Shown here one piece after another: positions 34,212 to 42,965 of a DNA stretch of 50,829 nt. The stretch is from an uncultured Bacteroidota bacterium (lineage in GTDB: Bacteria > Bacteroidota > Bacteroidia > Flavobacteriales > Flavobacteriaceae), in NCBI GenBank assembly GCA_903838055.1, contig CAILWV010000032.1, positions 1 through 50,829 on the forward strand. The letters run 5' to 3'. A program made the position numbers and the translations under genes. The notes below the pieces were generated by a model. It was not told where the DNA came from, did not search any database, and was given only the letters and a program-made list of their open reading frames with translations. Every line of letters starts with the position of its first letter. Position 1 is the first letter of the stretch.

Positions 34212-35372
34212 CTACAAATCATAAGTAACGTTGGGATGAAATTCTTTTTCTGGGTCAATTTTGTTTTTTAATATTGGTATAAATTTATAGTCATTTCCAA
34301 AATTGGCACTGGTTACAATAAATTTATCCGCAAACTTATAATCCATTTGTTTGTAAAATGCTGCTTTTATTCTTGATATATGGGTGTAAATTGCTTTGCT
34401 ATCGGGTTTAACCAAATCCTCAATACTTTGAAGCATTTTATCATAGTCCAACTGATTGGAAATGCCTGCGTAAATAGAAATTATTTCCTTTTTAAAGACG
34501 TAAAGTTGCTTGATATTTATACCTTGTGGATTTTTGTAAAACAGTACGTAAATAGCTTTTGTTAAATGACTTAATGGAATCTCAATGTTGTTAAAATTGG
34601 GTAAAAGTATTCTAAAATCTCTATCAATTAATAAATTGTTTTCTGAGTCAATGTCAATTGCATTGGTTTCGTTTTCAAGTAATTCTTTTAAAACGGGCAG
34701 AGCAAAAAGCAACTGACCATTTTTTTTTAATTCGTATAACTGCTTTTGAATTTCTTTTATTTTGGCGAATGCGCCTTCATCAAGATTTTCATAAGGATTG
34801 GGAAGGTTGCAAATCATATAATCAACTTGCCCTTCTTCTACCCTTGCTGTTTTGAAATACAAAAGTAAATCTATAAAGAAACTATCCTGATTGTTTTTAA
34901 GTGTTAAATCGCTACAGTCGATACAATATGCATTACAATAATCAAAAAATAGTAATCCACATTTTATATCTTCACTATATCCAAAATAATCTAAAATGTT
35001 TTGATAATCAGTTTTGTAACTAATTTTAGGATCATCGTTAAATACTTTTCCAATCTCATTCTCAAGTAAACGAAAATTAAAAGCATTAGCATCTAAATAG
35101 GGAACATAAAAATTTAGTAGTTCTTGATTTATTTTAGAAAATTCAATATTTGGCAAATACACAAAATTTTTATATTGCTCATTAAATCTATGCTTTATAG
35201 ATTCAATATTGGATTTAATGTATTGATTAATGATAGGGTTATTTACTAAATCAAAGAAAATAACCATAGTATCATTTGTATTAAATTGTGAAAATCCTGA
35301 ATTGTATTGAAACTTAAAATTTTCAAATTTTTCTACTTTTCTGTCTTCTATGAATTTTTGAATATCAAACAT
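34212..35372 (-). CDS. Conserved hypothetical protein (386 aa)
   Basis: This is a soluble protein without a signal peptide. The C-terminal third (LSHLTKAIYVLFYKNPQGIN, then IYAGISNQLDYDKMLQSIED, HISRIKAAF) resembles a domain I recall from many Bacteroidota hypothetical proteins, where it reads LxKAxYxLFLxHPEGI and SRIxxAF. The N-terminal part (residues 1-250) has LLFFDYCNAYCIDCSDL and is unrecognised. It is the first of the five co-directional genes inside the repeat-bracketed block and starts about 180 bp from the second repeat. Function unknown. Confidence 0.65.
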   Translation of the reverse strand: MFDIQKFIEDRKVEKFENFKFQYNSGFSQFNTNDTMVIFFDLVNNPIINQYIKSNIESIKHRFNEQYKNFVYLPNIEFSKINQELLNFYVPYLDANAFNFRLLENEIGKVFNDDPKISYKTDYQNILDYFGYSEDIKCGLLFFDYCNAYCIDCSDLTLKNNQDSFFIDLLLYFKTARVEEGQVDYMICNLPNPYENLDEGAFAKIKEIQKQLYELKKNGQLLFALPVLKELLENETNAIDIDSENNLLIDRDFRILLPNFNNIEIPLSHLTKAIYVLFYKNPQGINIKQLYVFKKEIISIYAGISNQLDYDKMLQSIEDLVKPDSKAIYTHISRIKAAFYKQMDYKFADKFIVTSANFGNDYKFIPILKNKIDPEKEFHPNVTYDL

Positions 35373-35550
35373 TACAACAATTTAGTTATGTCAAAAATAA
35401 TATACTTATTCAGAATTTGAACTTAATTAAAGAATTAAAATTTAAAAAAACCGCTATTAAGATGATAACATATAAAAGCACATTTTTGATATAGTGTTTT
35501 AAAAGGAAAAACAATAAAATAAATGGAGTGATATTTTAGTTTACAAACCC

Positions 35551-35747
35551 TCCTAAAAGCAAAAAAGCCATCCACAATAAAGTGGAAAGCTTTTCATTGG
35601 TCTAACTACTAAACCATGCTATGGGTTACAAATCCATAGCGAAAACAACACAACTAATTTTGAATGAATTTCTGAATTTAAATGCTATTCAGCAATTGCA
35701 TTTCATTTGCTTTTTTGGGCAAAAAAGCACTTCATTTCTGAAGTGCT
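35551..35747. repeat. 197-bp direct repeat, copy 2 (next to tRNA-Asp)
   Basis: Partner of 30635-30831 with 3 mismatches. It ends 15 bp from the 3' end of tRNA-Asp and includes that gene's terminator hairpin, so it is probably the original copy. Confidence 0.95.
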
Positions 35748-35753
35748 TTTTCC
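35724..35753 (-). terminator. Terminator of tRNA-Asp
   Basis: AAGCACTTC pairs with GAAGTGCTT. On the minus strand the stem is followed by a T-run directly downstream of the tRNA. It lies almost wholly in the repeat; copy 1 keeps the stem but not the flanking tRNA. Confidence 0.8.
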
Positions 35754-35762
35754 CAATTTTAG

Positions 35763-35836
35763 CGGTCTGGACGGGACTCGAACCCGCGACCCCATGCGTG
35801 ACAGGCATGTATTCTAACCAACTGAACTACCAAACC
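35763..35836 (-). tRNA. tRNA-Asp (anticodon GUC)
   Basis: The acceptor GGTTTGG pairs with CCAGACC with a wobble. The anticodon loop of CCTGTCACG gives GTC, and the T-arm GCGGGTTCGAGTCCCGT is present. It is 74 nt long with no encoded CCA. Confidence 0.95.
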
Positions 35837-35921
35837 ATCGCTTTATTGCGGTTGCAAATATACACCCATTTTCTAAATTCGCAAGTGTTTTTGTGGATTT
35901 TTTTAGTTAATTTTTCTCAAA

Positions 35922-36848
35922 TCAACCAAACATTTGTTTTTCAGCCAAGTAAGTTGTGAGAATTTTTTCAAAATTTGCTCCCACATTTACAGGAACATAT
36001 TTTATTTTGTTTTGTGCACAAGCCATTGACAAACTTTTAAAATAACTTTGAAGTTTTATTTCGTATTCTGCTTTTACATTTTCAGCAAATAAATTCACTA
36101 TTTCTCCAGTTTCAACATCTATAAACTTGCGTGGAGAGTTATCAAAATCAAAGTTTAATTCCCTTTTTTCATCAATTACATGAAATAATACTACTTTATG
36201 CTTGTTGTGCTTTAAATGTTGAAGAGCGTTAAACAATGCTTCTTGATTTTCTGACTGAAACATGTCTGTAAAAATAACGATCATCGAACGACGGTGCATT
36301 TTTTCAGCTATTTGATGTAAAAAGGTTATTGTATCGGTAGATTTGGCCTGCTTTGGTGAAGTTAATAAATCTTCTAATTTATGCAATAACATTCTATGGT
36401 GGCGATCACTCCCTTTTTCAGGTGCATAATACTCGTAATTATCCGAAAATACACTCAGTCCAACTGCATCACGTTGCTTTTTAAGCAAACTCATAAGCAC
36501 CGCTGAAGCCAATACTGAAAACCCTATTTTACTTTCATAAAAAGGCTGGGAGGATTCTAGTTTAGGATAATGCATAGACGATGAATTGTCAATAATTAAG
36601 TGACATCTAAGATTAGTTTCTTCTTCAAATCGCTTAGTATACAATCTATCTGTTTTGGCAAATAATTTCCAATCGATATGTTTGGTACTTTCCCCCATGT
36701 TATAGGTTTTATGCTCGGCAAATTCGGCAGAAAAACCATGAAAAGGCGATTTATGCATACCTGAAATAAAGCCTTCCACCACTTGATTGGCTAATAATTC
36801 TAAATGTTTGAAACCAGAAATGAGTTCTTTTTGTTCTTCTATCTTCAT
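35922..36848 (-). CDS. DUF58 domain protein with vWA-like fold
   Basis: This 308-aa protein has the DUF58 hallmark KHIDWKLFAKTDRLYTKRFE near residue 56, followed by LIIDNSSSMHYP, a MIDAS-like DxSxS metal motif of the von Willebrand A fold. The C-terminal part continues the Rossmann-like alternation (SMIVIFTDMF, HKVVLFHVID). No membrane segment. DUF58 proteins are usually encoded with a MoxR ATPase; none is within reach here, although the gene is the last before tRNA-Asp on this strand. Likely a cytoplasmic partner of a MoxR-type chaperone. Confidence 0.9.
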   Translation of the reverse strand: MKIEEQKELISGFKHLELLANQVVEGFISGMHKSPFHGFSAEFAEHKTYNMGESTKHIDWKLFAKTDRLYTKRFEEETNLRCHLIIDNSSSMHYPKLESSQPFYESKIGFSVLASAVLMSLLKKQRDAVGLSVFSDNYEYYAPEKGSDRHHRMLLHKLEDLLTSPKQAKSTDTITFLHQIAEKMHRRSMIVIFTDMFQSENQEALFNALQHLKHNKHKVVLFHVIDEKRELNFDFDNSPRKFIDVETGEIVNLFAENVKAEYEIKLQSYFKSLSMACAQNKIKYVPVNVGANFEKILTTYLAEKQMFG

Positions 36849-36940
36849 ATTTCAAAAGTAATGAAAAAAAAGTTTAGGGTTTAGAAAGTTTATAAGTTAA
36901 GTAATGTTAAAATTAAATTTCATAGAATTGGAATCCTAAC

Positions 36941-37007
36941 TAGCCCTGATAGAGGCGATAGCTCTCGTGGAGGTACGCAACGAGACTAAAGGCGAAAGCA
37001 GGAATTA
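36941..37007 (-). repeat. 67-bp GC-richer intergenic repeat, copy 2 (inverted)
   Basis: Its reverse complement matches 4145-4211 at 62 of 67 positions without gaps. It lies between the trxA terminator and the DUF58 gene. Confidence 0.8.
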
Positions 37008-37054
37008 CCAATACAGAAAAAGCCAAAAGTTTAGCTCCTAAAAAAATCAGACAT

Positions 37055-37085
37055 AAAAAAAGTCTAGCAATTGCCAGACTTAATT
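37055..37085 (-). terminator. trxA terminator
   Basis: AAGTCT-GCAATTGC-AGACTT forms a tight stem. On the minus strand it is followed by a run of seven T, 20 bp after the trxA stop. Confidence 0.85.
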
Positions 37086-37104
37086 TACTTTTTTCAGTTG
37101 AATA

Positions 37105-37422
37105 CTACAACAATGCGTCTATTGCATCGGTATAAGTCTTTTTAGGAGCAACCCCAACTTGACGCCCTACTACTTCACCGTTTTGAAAAATAAGGACCGT
37201 TGGAATGTTTCTAACACCGTATTTTGCAGCAAATTCTTGGTTTGCATCTACATCAACTTTTCCTACAATTGCTTTTCCTTCGTATTCACCATGAATTTCG
37301 TCAATTACTGGTCCAACCATTCTGCAAGGTCCACACCATGCTGCCCAAAAATCTACTACTACTGGTTTGTCTGATTTTAATACTACTTCATCAAAAGTAG
37401 CGTCTGTTATTGCTAATGCCAT
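37105..37422 (-). CDS. trxA: Thioredoxin
   Basis: This 105-aa protein is a complete classic thioredoxin with the redox motif WCGPC in VVVDFWAAWCGPCRMVGPVI, cis-Pro in VRNIPTVLIF and the final GVAPKKTYTDAIDALL. It reduces protein disulfides in the cytoplasm with thioredoxin reductase. The gene has its own promoter (TATCTTTG at 37502-37509, minus) and terminator, so it is monocistronic. Confidence 0.95.
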   Translation of the reverse strand: MALAITDATFDEVVLKSDKPVVVDFWAAWCGPCRMVGPVIDEIHGEYEGKAIVGKVDVDANQEFAAKYGVRNIPTVLIFQNGEVVGRQVGVAPKKTYTDAIDALL

Positions 37423-37501
37423 AATTTTTTTATTTATAAGATTATGTGTTTAAAAGTTCATTATTTTAAACTTCTCAACATTTTTATTATTTTTTGAATT
37501 A

Positions 37502-37534
37502 CAAAGATAAAGAAACATTTCACTTACGAAATGT
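37502..37534 (-). promoter_or_regulatory. trxA promoter with adjoining inverted repeat
   Basis: On the minus strand TATCTTTG (37509-37502) fits TAnnTTTG. Just upstream lies an inverted repeat ACATTTC...GAAATGT (37515-37534) with a 6-nt spacer, covering the -33 region. It is a possible operator. Confidence 0.55.
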
Positions 37535-37576
37535 AACTTACATTACTTTTAGTTATTTTTTAATTGATTTAATTGA

Positions 37577-40500
37577 TTAATTGAGTTTAAAATTAACTTG
37601 AATCTTATTTAATTCATCTAAAAGTTCTTTAGTTATTTTAACTTTTAACTTTCTACTTGGCATTGAAAGCCTAGTTATTACTCGGTTTTCATCCACTTCA
37701 ACTGGAATCTCTTCTTCAATAACTGTTTGTTCAATTTCTTGATCTACATCTAAATTATCTATATCTATTTCATTTTCAATTGAAATTTCTTGAATGTCTA
37801 TTTCTTTCTTTATGGATGGTTCTATAACTTTTATTATTTTTTCTATTTCCATAACCTCAAAATTCACTGGATTATCACCACTATTTGCTTTGAAAATTTC
37901 GTTTAATTTTTGAATTAAACCAGGATTTAGATCTTTAATATTCAACTGTATGGAAAGTTTTTTTGCAAATGTTGGTAAAACGTCAGCTAATAATTTGGCA
38001 TCATGAAAGGTAATTCTTGGTTCCGATTTTTTTCCTGTTTCACGATTAACCCAACCATCTTTAATATTGATTTTGAAATATATAAATTGGTTGTTAACCA
38101 AAAAATGGCGGAATTTTAAATACTCTTCGTCAAATATTCTAAAATCATGGCTTTCGTCATAACCTTCTAAAGTAAACATCGCCCAATCTTTTCCGTTTTT
38201 CCCTGTACGGTATTGCACGTTTGTTACGATTCCTCCAAAGGTTAATGTTTTACCAACTAAAGTCTCCAAACTTTTTAGATTCGCCAAACGGACATTACAG
38301 AAATATTTCATCTCAAATCGGTAATCGTCTAATGGATGCCCTGAAATGTAAATACCAACCACTTCTTTTTCTTTAGCTAATTTTTCCATAGTACTCCAAT
38401 CTTCGCATGGAGGCACTATAGGCTCTGCAATTTGAACTTCGCTGGCTTCTCCAAATAAACTTACTTGAGAGGAGTTTTCATTTTCTTGAAATTTAGATCC
38501 ATAACGAATTGCTTTTTCTAAAAACGTAATTCCCTCGCCTTCAATATGAAAATATTGAGCACGATGGGTACCGTCAAAACAATCAAAACCGCCTGCATAA
38601 GCTAAACTTTCAAAGGCCTTTTTATTGGCAGCACGCAAATCGATTTTTTTAGCCAAATCAAAAATAGATTTATAGGGAACATCCTTTCTATTTTGTACAA
38701 TTGTATCCACTGCATTGGCACCAACTCCTTTTACAGCACCCATCCCAAAACGAACTGCGTAGTTATCATTTACTGTAAACTTGTAAAAAGATTCATTAAC
38801 ATCAGGTCCAAGAACGGTTAATCCCATGCGTTTGCACTCTTCCATAAAAAAGGAAACTTGCTTGATGTCGTTCATATTGTTAGATAAAACTGCAGCCATA
38901 TATTCTGCTGGATAATTAGCTTTAAGATAGGCCGTTTGATAGGCAATCCAAGCATAACAAGTAGAGTGCGATTTATTAAAAGCATATTCTGCAAATGCTT
39001 CCCAATCTTTCCATATTTTTTCTAATTTATCTGCTGCATGACCTTTAGCTTCGGCTTGAGAAATAAATTTAGGTTTCATTTTATCTAGAACATCCCTTTG
39101 TTTTTTTCCCATTGCTTTACGCAAAACATCGGCGTCACCTTTAGAAAAATCAGCTAGTTTTTGTGACAAAAGCATTACCTGCTCTTGATAGACTGTAATT
39201 CCGTAGGTATCTTTAAGCAATTCTTCGCAAGCATCAATATCGTAAACAATTTCTTCTTCTCCATTTTTTCGTTTAATGAAACTAGGAATATAAGCAATTG
39301 GACCTGGGCGATAAAGCGCGTTCATAGCAATCAAATCCGGAAAAACCGTTGGCTTTAATTCCTTCATATATTTTTGCATTCCTGGACTTTCATATTGGAA
39401 AATACCTACAGTTTCTCCTCGTTGGAAAAGCTCATAGGTTTTTATATCATCAATAGGGAATTCATCTGGATTTATGTCTTTACCGGTTCTATATTTTACT
39501 AATTTAACAGTATCTTTAATTAATGTTAGGGTCTTTAAACCCAAGAAATCCATCTTTAATAATCCTGCACTTTCAACTACCGAGTTATCGAATTGGGTAA
39601 CATATAGATCGGAATCTTTAGCAGTTGAAACAGGGACGAAATTTGTAATATCGTCTGGGGTTATAATAACGCCACAAGCATGAATTCCGGTATTTCTTAA
39701 ATTTCCTTCTAGAATTTGTGCTTGCTGAATGGTTTCCCCACCTAAATCGGAAGCATTTCCTAGGGCAATTAATTCTTTAACTTTATCAAAATCTTCAGGA
39801 CGGAGTGCTTTTTTAAGACTTGAATCGTCCATAGAAAATATCTTAGCCAAATTTAAATTAATGGGAATTAATTTGGCAATTTTATCTGCTTCAAATAATG
39901 GTAAATCTAATACACGGGCAGTATCACGAACTGACGATTTAGCAGCCATGGTTCCATAAGTTATTATTTGAGCAACTTGTTTAGAACCATATTTTTGAAT
40001 CACATAATCCATTACTTTACTTCGTCCTTCATCATCAAAATCAATATCAATATCGGGAAGAGAAACCCTATCAGGATTAAGAAATCTCTCAAAAAGGAGA
40101 TTATATAAAAGTGGATCAATATTGGTGATTCCGAGGCAATAAGCAACTACTGAACCCGCTGCAGAACCACGCCCTGGACCTACTGAAACTCCCATTTTAC
40201 GTGCTTCAGCAATGAAATCTTGTACAATTAAAAAGTATCCTGGATACCCTGAATTTTGAATGGTTAACAATTCAAAATCAATACGCTCTTGAATTTCAGG
40301 TGTTATCTCTTTATACCTTCTTTTAGCACCCTCATAAGTTAAATAATTAAGAAACTTATTTTCACCTCTTTTTCCTCCATCTTCATTATCCTGGGCAACT
40401 AGAAATTCTTCAGGAATGCCAAATTTTGGCAATAATACTTCCCTTGCCAAATTGAAAATTTCAATCTTATCTACAATTTCAATACTATTTGAAATTGCCT

Positions 40501-42118
40501 CAGGCAAGTCGGAGAAAAGTTTTTTCATTTCCTCACTCGACTTGAAATAATATTCCTGATTTGGCAAACCATATCTATAGCCACGACCTCGGCCTATGGG
40601 TGTAGATTGTTTTTCGCCATCGCGAACACAAAGCAAAATATCGTGTGCGTTTGCATCTTTTTTATTGATATAAAACGAATTGTTAGTAGCAACAGTTTTA
40701 ACATTATGCTTTCTAGCCAAAGTAATTAAAGACGAATTTACACGGTTTTCATCTTCTTGATTATGTCGCATTAACTCAATATAAAAATCTGTCCCAAATT
40801 GTTCTTTCCACCAAAGTAGAGCTTCTTCTGCTTGATTTTCTCCCAGATTAAGTACTTTATTAGGAACTTCACCATACAAACTACCCGAAAGAACAATAAT
40901 GTCTTCTTTGAATTGCTTTACTATTTCTCTGTCAATTCTTGGAACGTAATAAAAACCATCTGTATATGCAATAGAAGCCATTTTGGCCAAATTGTGGTAA
41001 CCGTTTTTATTTTTAGCAAGAAATACTATTTGAAAGCCATTATCTTTTCTGTTTTTATCCTTGTGGTTATCACAAACAAAAAACTCACAACCTACGATTG
41101 GCTTGATGATAGTTTCTGTTGGAGTTTCACCAGCCTCAATAGCAGCATTATTTTTAGTTTCTGCTGCTTTGTTATGGGATAAAATATCACGTACAAAATG
41201 AAAAACTCCCATCATATTACCGATATCTGTCATTGCAACTGCAGGCATTTTATTTTGAACTGCTGCAGCTACCAAATTTTTAACAGAAACGGTAGATTGT
41301 AAAACTGAAAATTGTGTATGGTTGTGCAAATGAACAAAATCGGTATCAAGAAGGATTTGCTTATTTTCTGAAAGTGTTTCATTAGAAATTGGCACATTTC
41401 CTTTGTCGCCAAATTGCTGCCGAATTTTATCGGATGCTTCTTTAAGATTAATATGTTTTAAGCCAATTAATTCAAATTCCCTAGGATTTTTTAATTGAAA
41501 ATCTTCAAAGAATTCTTGTTCTACTTGAAGTTCTGATTTAGTAAAAACTTCGGTTCGAATTAATTCCAAAAAGCAACGAGTTGTTGCCTCAACATCGGCA
41601 GTGGCATTATGCGCTTCTGCAAATGGCTGGTTGAAAAGGTATTGGTGTAATTCGGTTAAGGTTGGCAGTTTAAACTTTCCTCCTCTTCCTCCTGGTAGTT
41701 TTAATAAGGATGCGGTAACTTCGGTACAAGTGTCTAAAATTGGCATAGAAGACATTTGCGATTGTATTCCCATTCGATAAAACTCACAACCCATTATATT
41801 AACATCAAAACCTAAGTTTTGACCAACAATAAATTTAGCTTTGGATAATGCTGTATTAAATTTCTCCAACATTTCCCTTAATGCAATTCCGTTTTGCTGG
41901 GCTAATTCGGTAGAAATTCCGTGTATACTTTCGGCATCATACGGAATATTAAAACCCTCTGGTTGTATTAAATAATCTTGATGCTCCAAGAGATTTCCCA
42001 TTTCGTCGTGCAACTGCCAGGCAATTTGAACACATCTAGGCCAGTTATCGGTGTCAGAAATTGGCGCTGCCCATTTTTTAGGAAGTCCTGTAGTTTCGGT
42101 ATCGAATATTAAATACAT
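37577..42118 (-). CDS. dnaE: DNA polymerase III alpha subunit fused to an N-terminal DEDDh exonuclease
   Basis: This is a 1513-aa replicative polymerase. Residues 1-185 are a DnaQ-like proofreading exonuclease: FDTETTG with Asp6 and Glu8, VGQNLGFDVNI, then AHNATADVEATTRC with the DEDDh His. From ~265 a PHP domain begins (FVHLHNHTQFSVL), then the DnaE palm with SLPDIDIDFDDEGRSKVMDY, the fingers (GIFQYESPGMQKYMKEL), HhH and an OB-fold near 1250. Later PHP residues differ from active forms: AMTDIGNMMG has Ile for His, so the PHP site may be inert, with proofreading done by the fused domain. The C-terminal ~100 residues are acidic and variable. I recall this fusion in Flavobacteria. Confidence 0.95.
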   Translation of the reverse strand: MYLIFDTETTGLPKKWAAPISDTDNWPRCVQIAWQLHDEMGNLLEHQDYLIQPEGFNIPYDAESIHGISTELAQQNGIALREMLEKFNTALSKAKFIVGQNLGFDVNIMGCEFYRMGIQSQMSSMPILDTCTEVTASLLKLPGGRGGKFKLPTLTELHQYLFNQPFAEAHNATADVEATTRCFLELIRTEVFTKSELQVEQEFFEDFQLKNPREFELIGLKHINLKEASDKIRQQFGDKGNVPISNETLSENKQILLDTDFVHLHNHTQFSVLQSTVSVKNLVAAAVQNKMPAVAMTDIGNMMGVFHFVRDILSHNKAAETKNNAAIEAGETPTETIIKPIVGCEFFVCDNHKDKNRKDNGFQIVFLAKNKNGYHNLAKMASIAYTDGFYYVPRIDREIVKQFKEDIIVLSGSLYGEVPNKVLNLGENQAEEALLWWKEQFGTDFYIELMRHNQEDENRVNSSLITLARKHNVKTVATNNSFYINKKDANAHDILLCVRDGEKQSTPIGRGRGYRYGLPNQEYYFKSSEEMKKLFSDLPEAISNSIEIVDKIEIFNLAREVLLPKFGIPEEFLVAQDNEDGGKRGENKFLNYLTYEGAKRRYKEITPEIQERIDFELLTIQNSGYPGYFLIVQDFIAEARKMGVSVGPGRGSAAGSVVAYCLGITNIDPLLYNLLFERFLNPDRVSLPDIDIDFDDEGRSKVMDYVIQKYGSKQVAQIITYGTMAAKSSVRDTARVLDLPLFEADKIAKLIPINLNLAKIFSMDDSSLKKALRPEDFDKVKELIALGNASDLGGETIQQAQILEGNLRNTGIHACGVIITPDDITNFVPVSTAKDSDLYVTQFDNSVVESAGLLKMDFLGLKTLTLIKDTVKLVKYRTGKDINPDEFPIDDIKTYELFQRGETVGIFQYESPGMQKYMKELKPTVFPDLIAMNALYRPGPIAYIPSFIKRKNGEEEIVYDIDACEELLKDTYGITVYQEQVMLLSQKLADFSKGDADVLRKAMGKKQRDVLDKMKPKFISQAEAKGHAADKLEKIWKDWEAFAEYAFNKSHSTCYAWIAYQTAYLKANYPAEYMAAVLSNNMNDIKQVSFFMEECKRMGLTVLGPDVNESFYKFTVNDNYAVRFGMGAVKGVGANAVDTIVQNRKDVPYKSIFDLAKKIDLRAANKKAFESLAYAGGFDCFDGTHRAQYFHIEGEGITFLEKAIRYGSKFQENENSSQVSLFGEASEVQIAEPIVPPCEDWSTMEKLAKEKEVVGIYISGHPLDDYRFEMKYFCNVRLANLKSLETLVGKTLTFGGIVTNVQYRTGKNGKDWAMFTLEGYDESHDFRIFDEEYLKFRHFLVNNQFIYFKINIKDGWVNRETGKKSEPRITFHDAKLLADVLPTFAKKLSIQLNIKDLNPGLIQKLNEIFKANSGDNPVNFEVMEIEKIIKVIEPSIKKEIDIQEISIENEIDIDNLDVDQEIEQTVIEEEIPVEVDENRVITRLSMPSRKLKVKITKELLDELNKIQVNFKLN

Positions 42119-42198
42119 TTAAATTGAAGATTTTTGATTTATGATTTTTGATTTATGAAGTGGATTCTAAATAAAAAATCGAAACTTTATTCTATTTT

Positions 42199-42229
42199 CA
42201 AAAGTACATTTTAAGGAACAAATTGTCAA
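42199..42229 (-). promoter_or_regulatory. dnaE promoter
   Basis: On the minus strand TTG (42229-42227), a 20-bp gap and TACTTTTG (42206-42199) match the Bacteroidota -33/-7 arrangement. It lies about 80 bp upstream of the dnaE ATG. Confidence 0.6.
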
Positions 42230-42266
42230 TTTTAGTTATTAACAATAATAAAAAAGGAAGGCTTAA

Positions 42267-42291
42267 TAGCCCCAGTTGAGGAGAAAATCCT
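42267..42291 (+). repeat. Probable truncated relic of the intergenic repeat family
   Basis: TAGCCCCAGTTGAGG followed by AGAAAATCC resembles the TAGCCCTGATAGAGG end of the 67-bp repeat but stops soon after. It is in the 340-bp gap between the dnaE start and the RRM gene end. Nothing else is recognised in that gap besides the dnaE promoter and the RRM terminator. Confidence 0.35.
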
Positions 42292-42402
42292 GGAATTGTG
42301 AATTAAAAATAATGTTATTTATTGTTTAATTCTTCACACTACCAGATTGTAACGAAAAACGGGGATTTGTTTGGAATAGGCCCAGAGCCATTTGCTTTAA
42401 AC

Positions 42403-42434
42403 AAAAAAAAACCATTCGAATTATCGAATGGTTT
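42403..42434 (-). terminator. Terminator of the RRM gene
   Basis: AACCATTCGA pairs with TCGAATGGTT around a short loop. On the minus strand it is followed by a run of eight or more T, 25 bp past the stop. Confidence 0.85.
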
Positions 42435-42458
42435 CTGTAGTATAATAAGTTTGAAAAA

Positions 42459-42827
42459 CTAGTATCTTCCTCTGTTACCTTCACCACTGTTTCTATCGTT
42501 GTAACCACCGCCACCACGAGAATTACCACCACCATTGTAACCACCACCTGAGCGGTTGTTAGAAAAAGATTTTCTTTCTCCTTCTGGTTTTGGTTCTGAT
42601 TTGTTAACTACAATTGTACGACCATCAACAGTTGCACCGTTCAATTCAGCTATTGCTTTTTCAGCTTCCGCATCATTTTCCATTTCAACAAAACCAAATC
42701 CTTTACTTCTTCCAGTAAATTTATCAGTAATGATTTTAACAGAACTTACAGATCCGTACACTTCAAAAGACTCTCTTAAATCTGCTTCCTCAATACTCCA
42801 AGGAAGACTTCCAACAAAAATATTCAT
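42459..42827 (-). CDS. Glycine-rich RRM RNA-binding protein
   Basis: This 122-aa protein has one RRM at 1-80: NIFVGSLPW (RNP2), KGFGFVEM (RNP1), AIAELNGATVDGR. A tail of ~40 residues made of Gly, Arg, Asn and Tyr repeats follows (SGGGYNGGGNSRGGGGYN). This is the bacterial cold-induced glycine-rich RRM type, which acts as an RNA chaperone. A TATCTTTG box precedes it and a strong terminator follows, so it is a single-gene unit. Confidence 0.93.
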   Translation of the reverse strand: MNIFVGSLPWSIEEADLRESFEVYGSVSSVKIITDKFTGRSKGFGFVEMENDAEAEKAIAELNGATVDGRTIVVNKSEPKPEGERKSFSNNRSGGGYNGGGNSRGGGGYNDRNSGEGNRGRY

Positions 42828-42849
42828 AATTTTATTTTAAAATTCATGT

Positions 42850-42857
42850 CAAAGATA
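42850..42857 (-). promoter_or_regulatory. Candidate -7 box for the RRM gene
   Basis: TATCTTTG on the minus strand fits TAnnTTTG, about 23 bp upstream of the ATG. The -33 region is a T-run without a clear TTG at the expected distance. Confidence 0.5.
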
Positions 42858-42910
42858 CTCAAAAAAATGCGTAATCTATTATAAATTAGACTTTAATTCA
42901 TATTTAACAA

Positions 42911-42940
42911 AAAATCCATTTGATTGAGCAAATGGATTTT
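42911..42940 (-). terminator. Terminator of the lipoprotein gene
   Basis: AAAATCCATTTG pairs with CAAATGGATTTT around ATTGAG, giving A/T runs on both sides. It lies 26 bp past the stop at 42966. Confidence 0.8.
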
Positions 42941-42965
42941 AATAATATAATGTTTAAATATTGTT

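Noticed and set aside
30832..35550. Integrase, transposase or relaxase inside the repeat-bracketed block
   Set aside because: I looked for such motifs in the five genes and gaps and found none, so I do not call it an integrative element.
35621..35959. 112-codon plus-strand open frame over the 197-bp repeat and tRNA-Asp
   Set aside because: It runs through the repeat, then antisense across the whole tRNA-Asp gene and into the DUF58 stop region. The tRNA-derived phrase WTGLEPATPCVTG is a common false ORF.
40832..41182. 116-codon plus-strand frame inside dnaE
   Set aside because: It is fully antisense to a well-supported polymerase gene and has no recognisable motif.
42326..42547. 73-codon minus-strand frame
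   Set aside because: It overlaps the RRM gene's glycine-rich codons in another frame and runs across its terminator.
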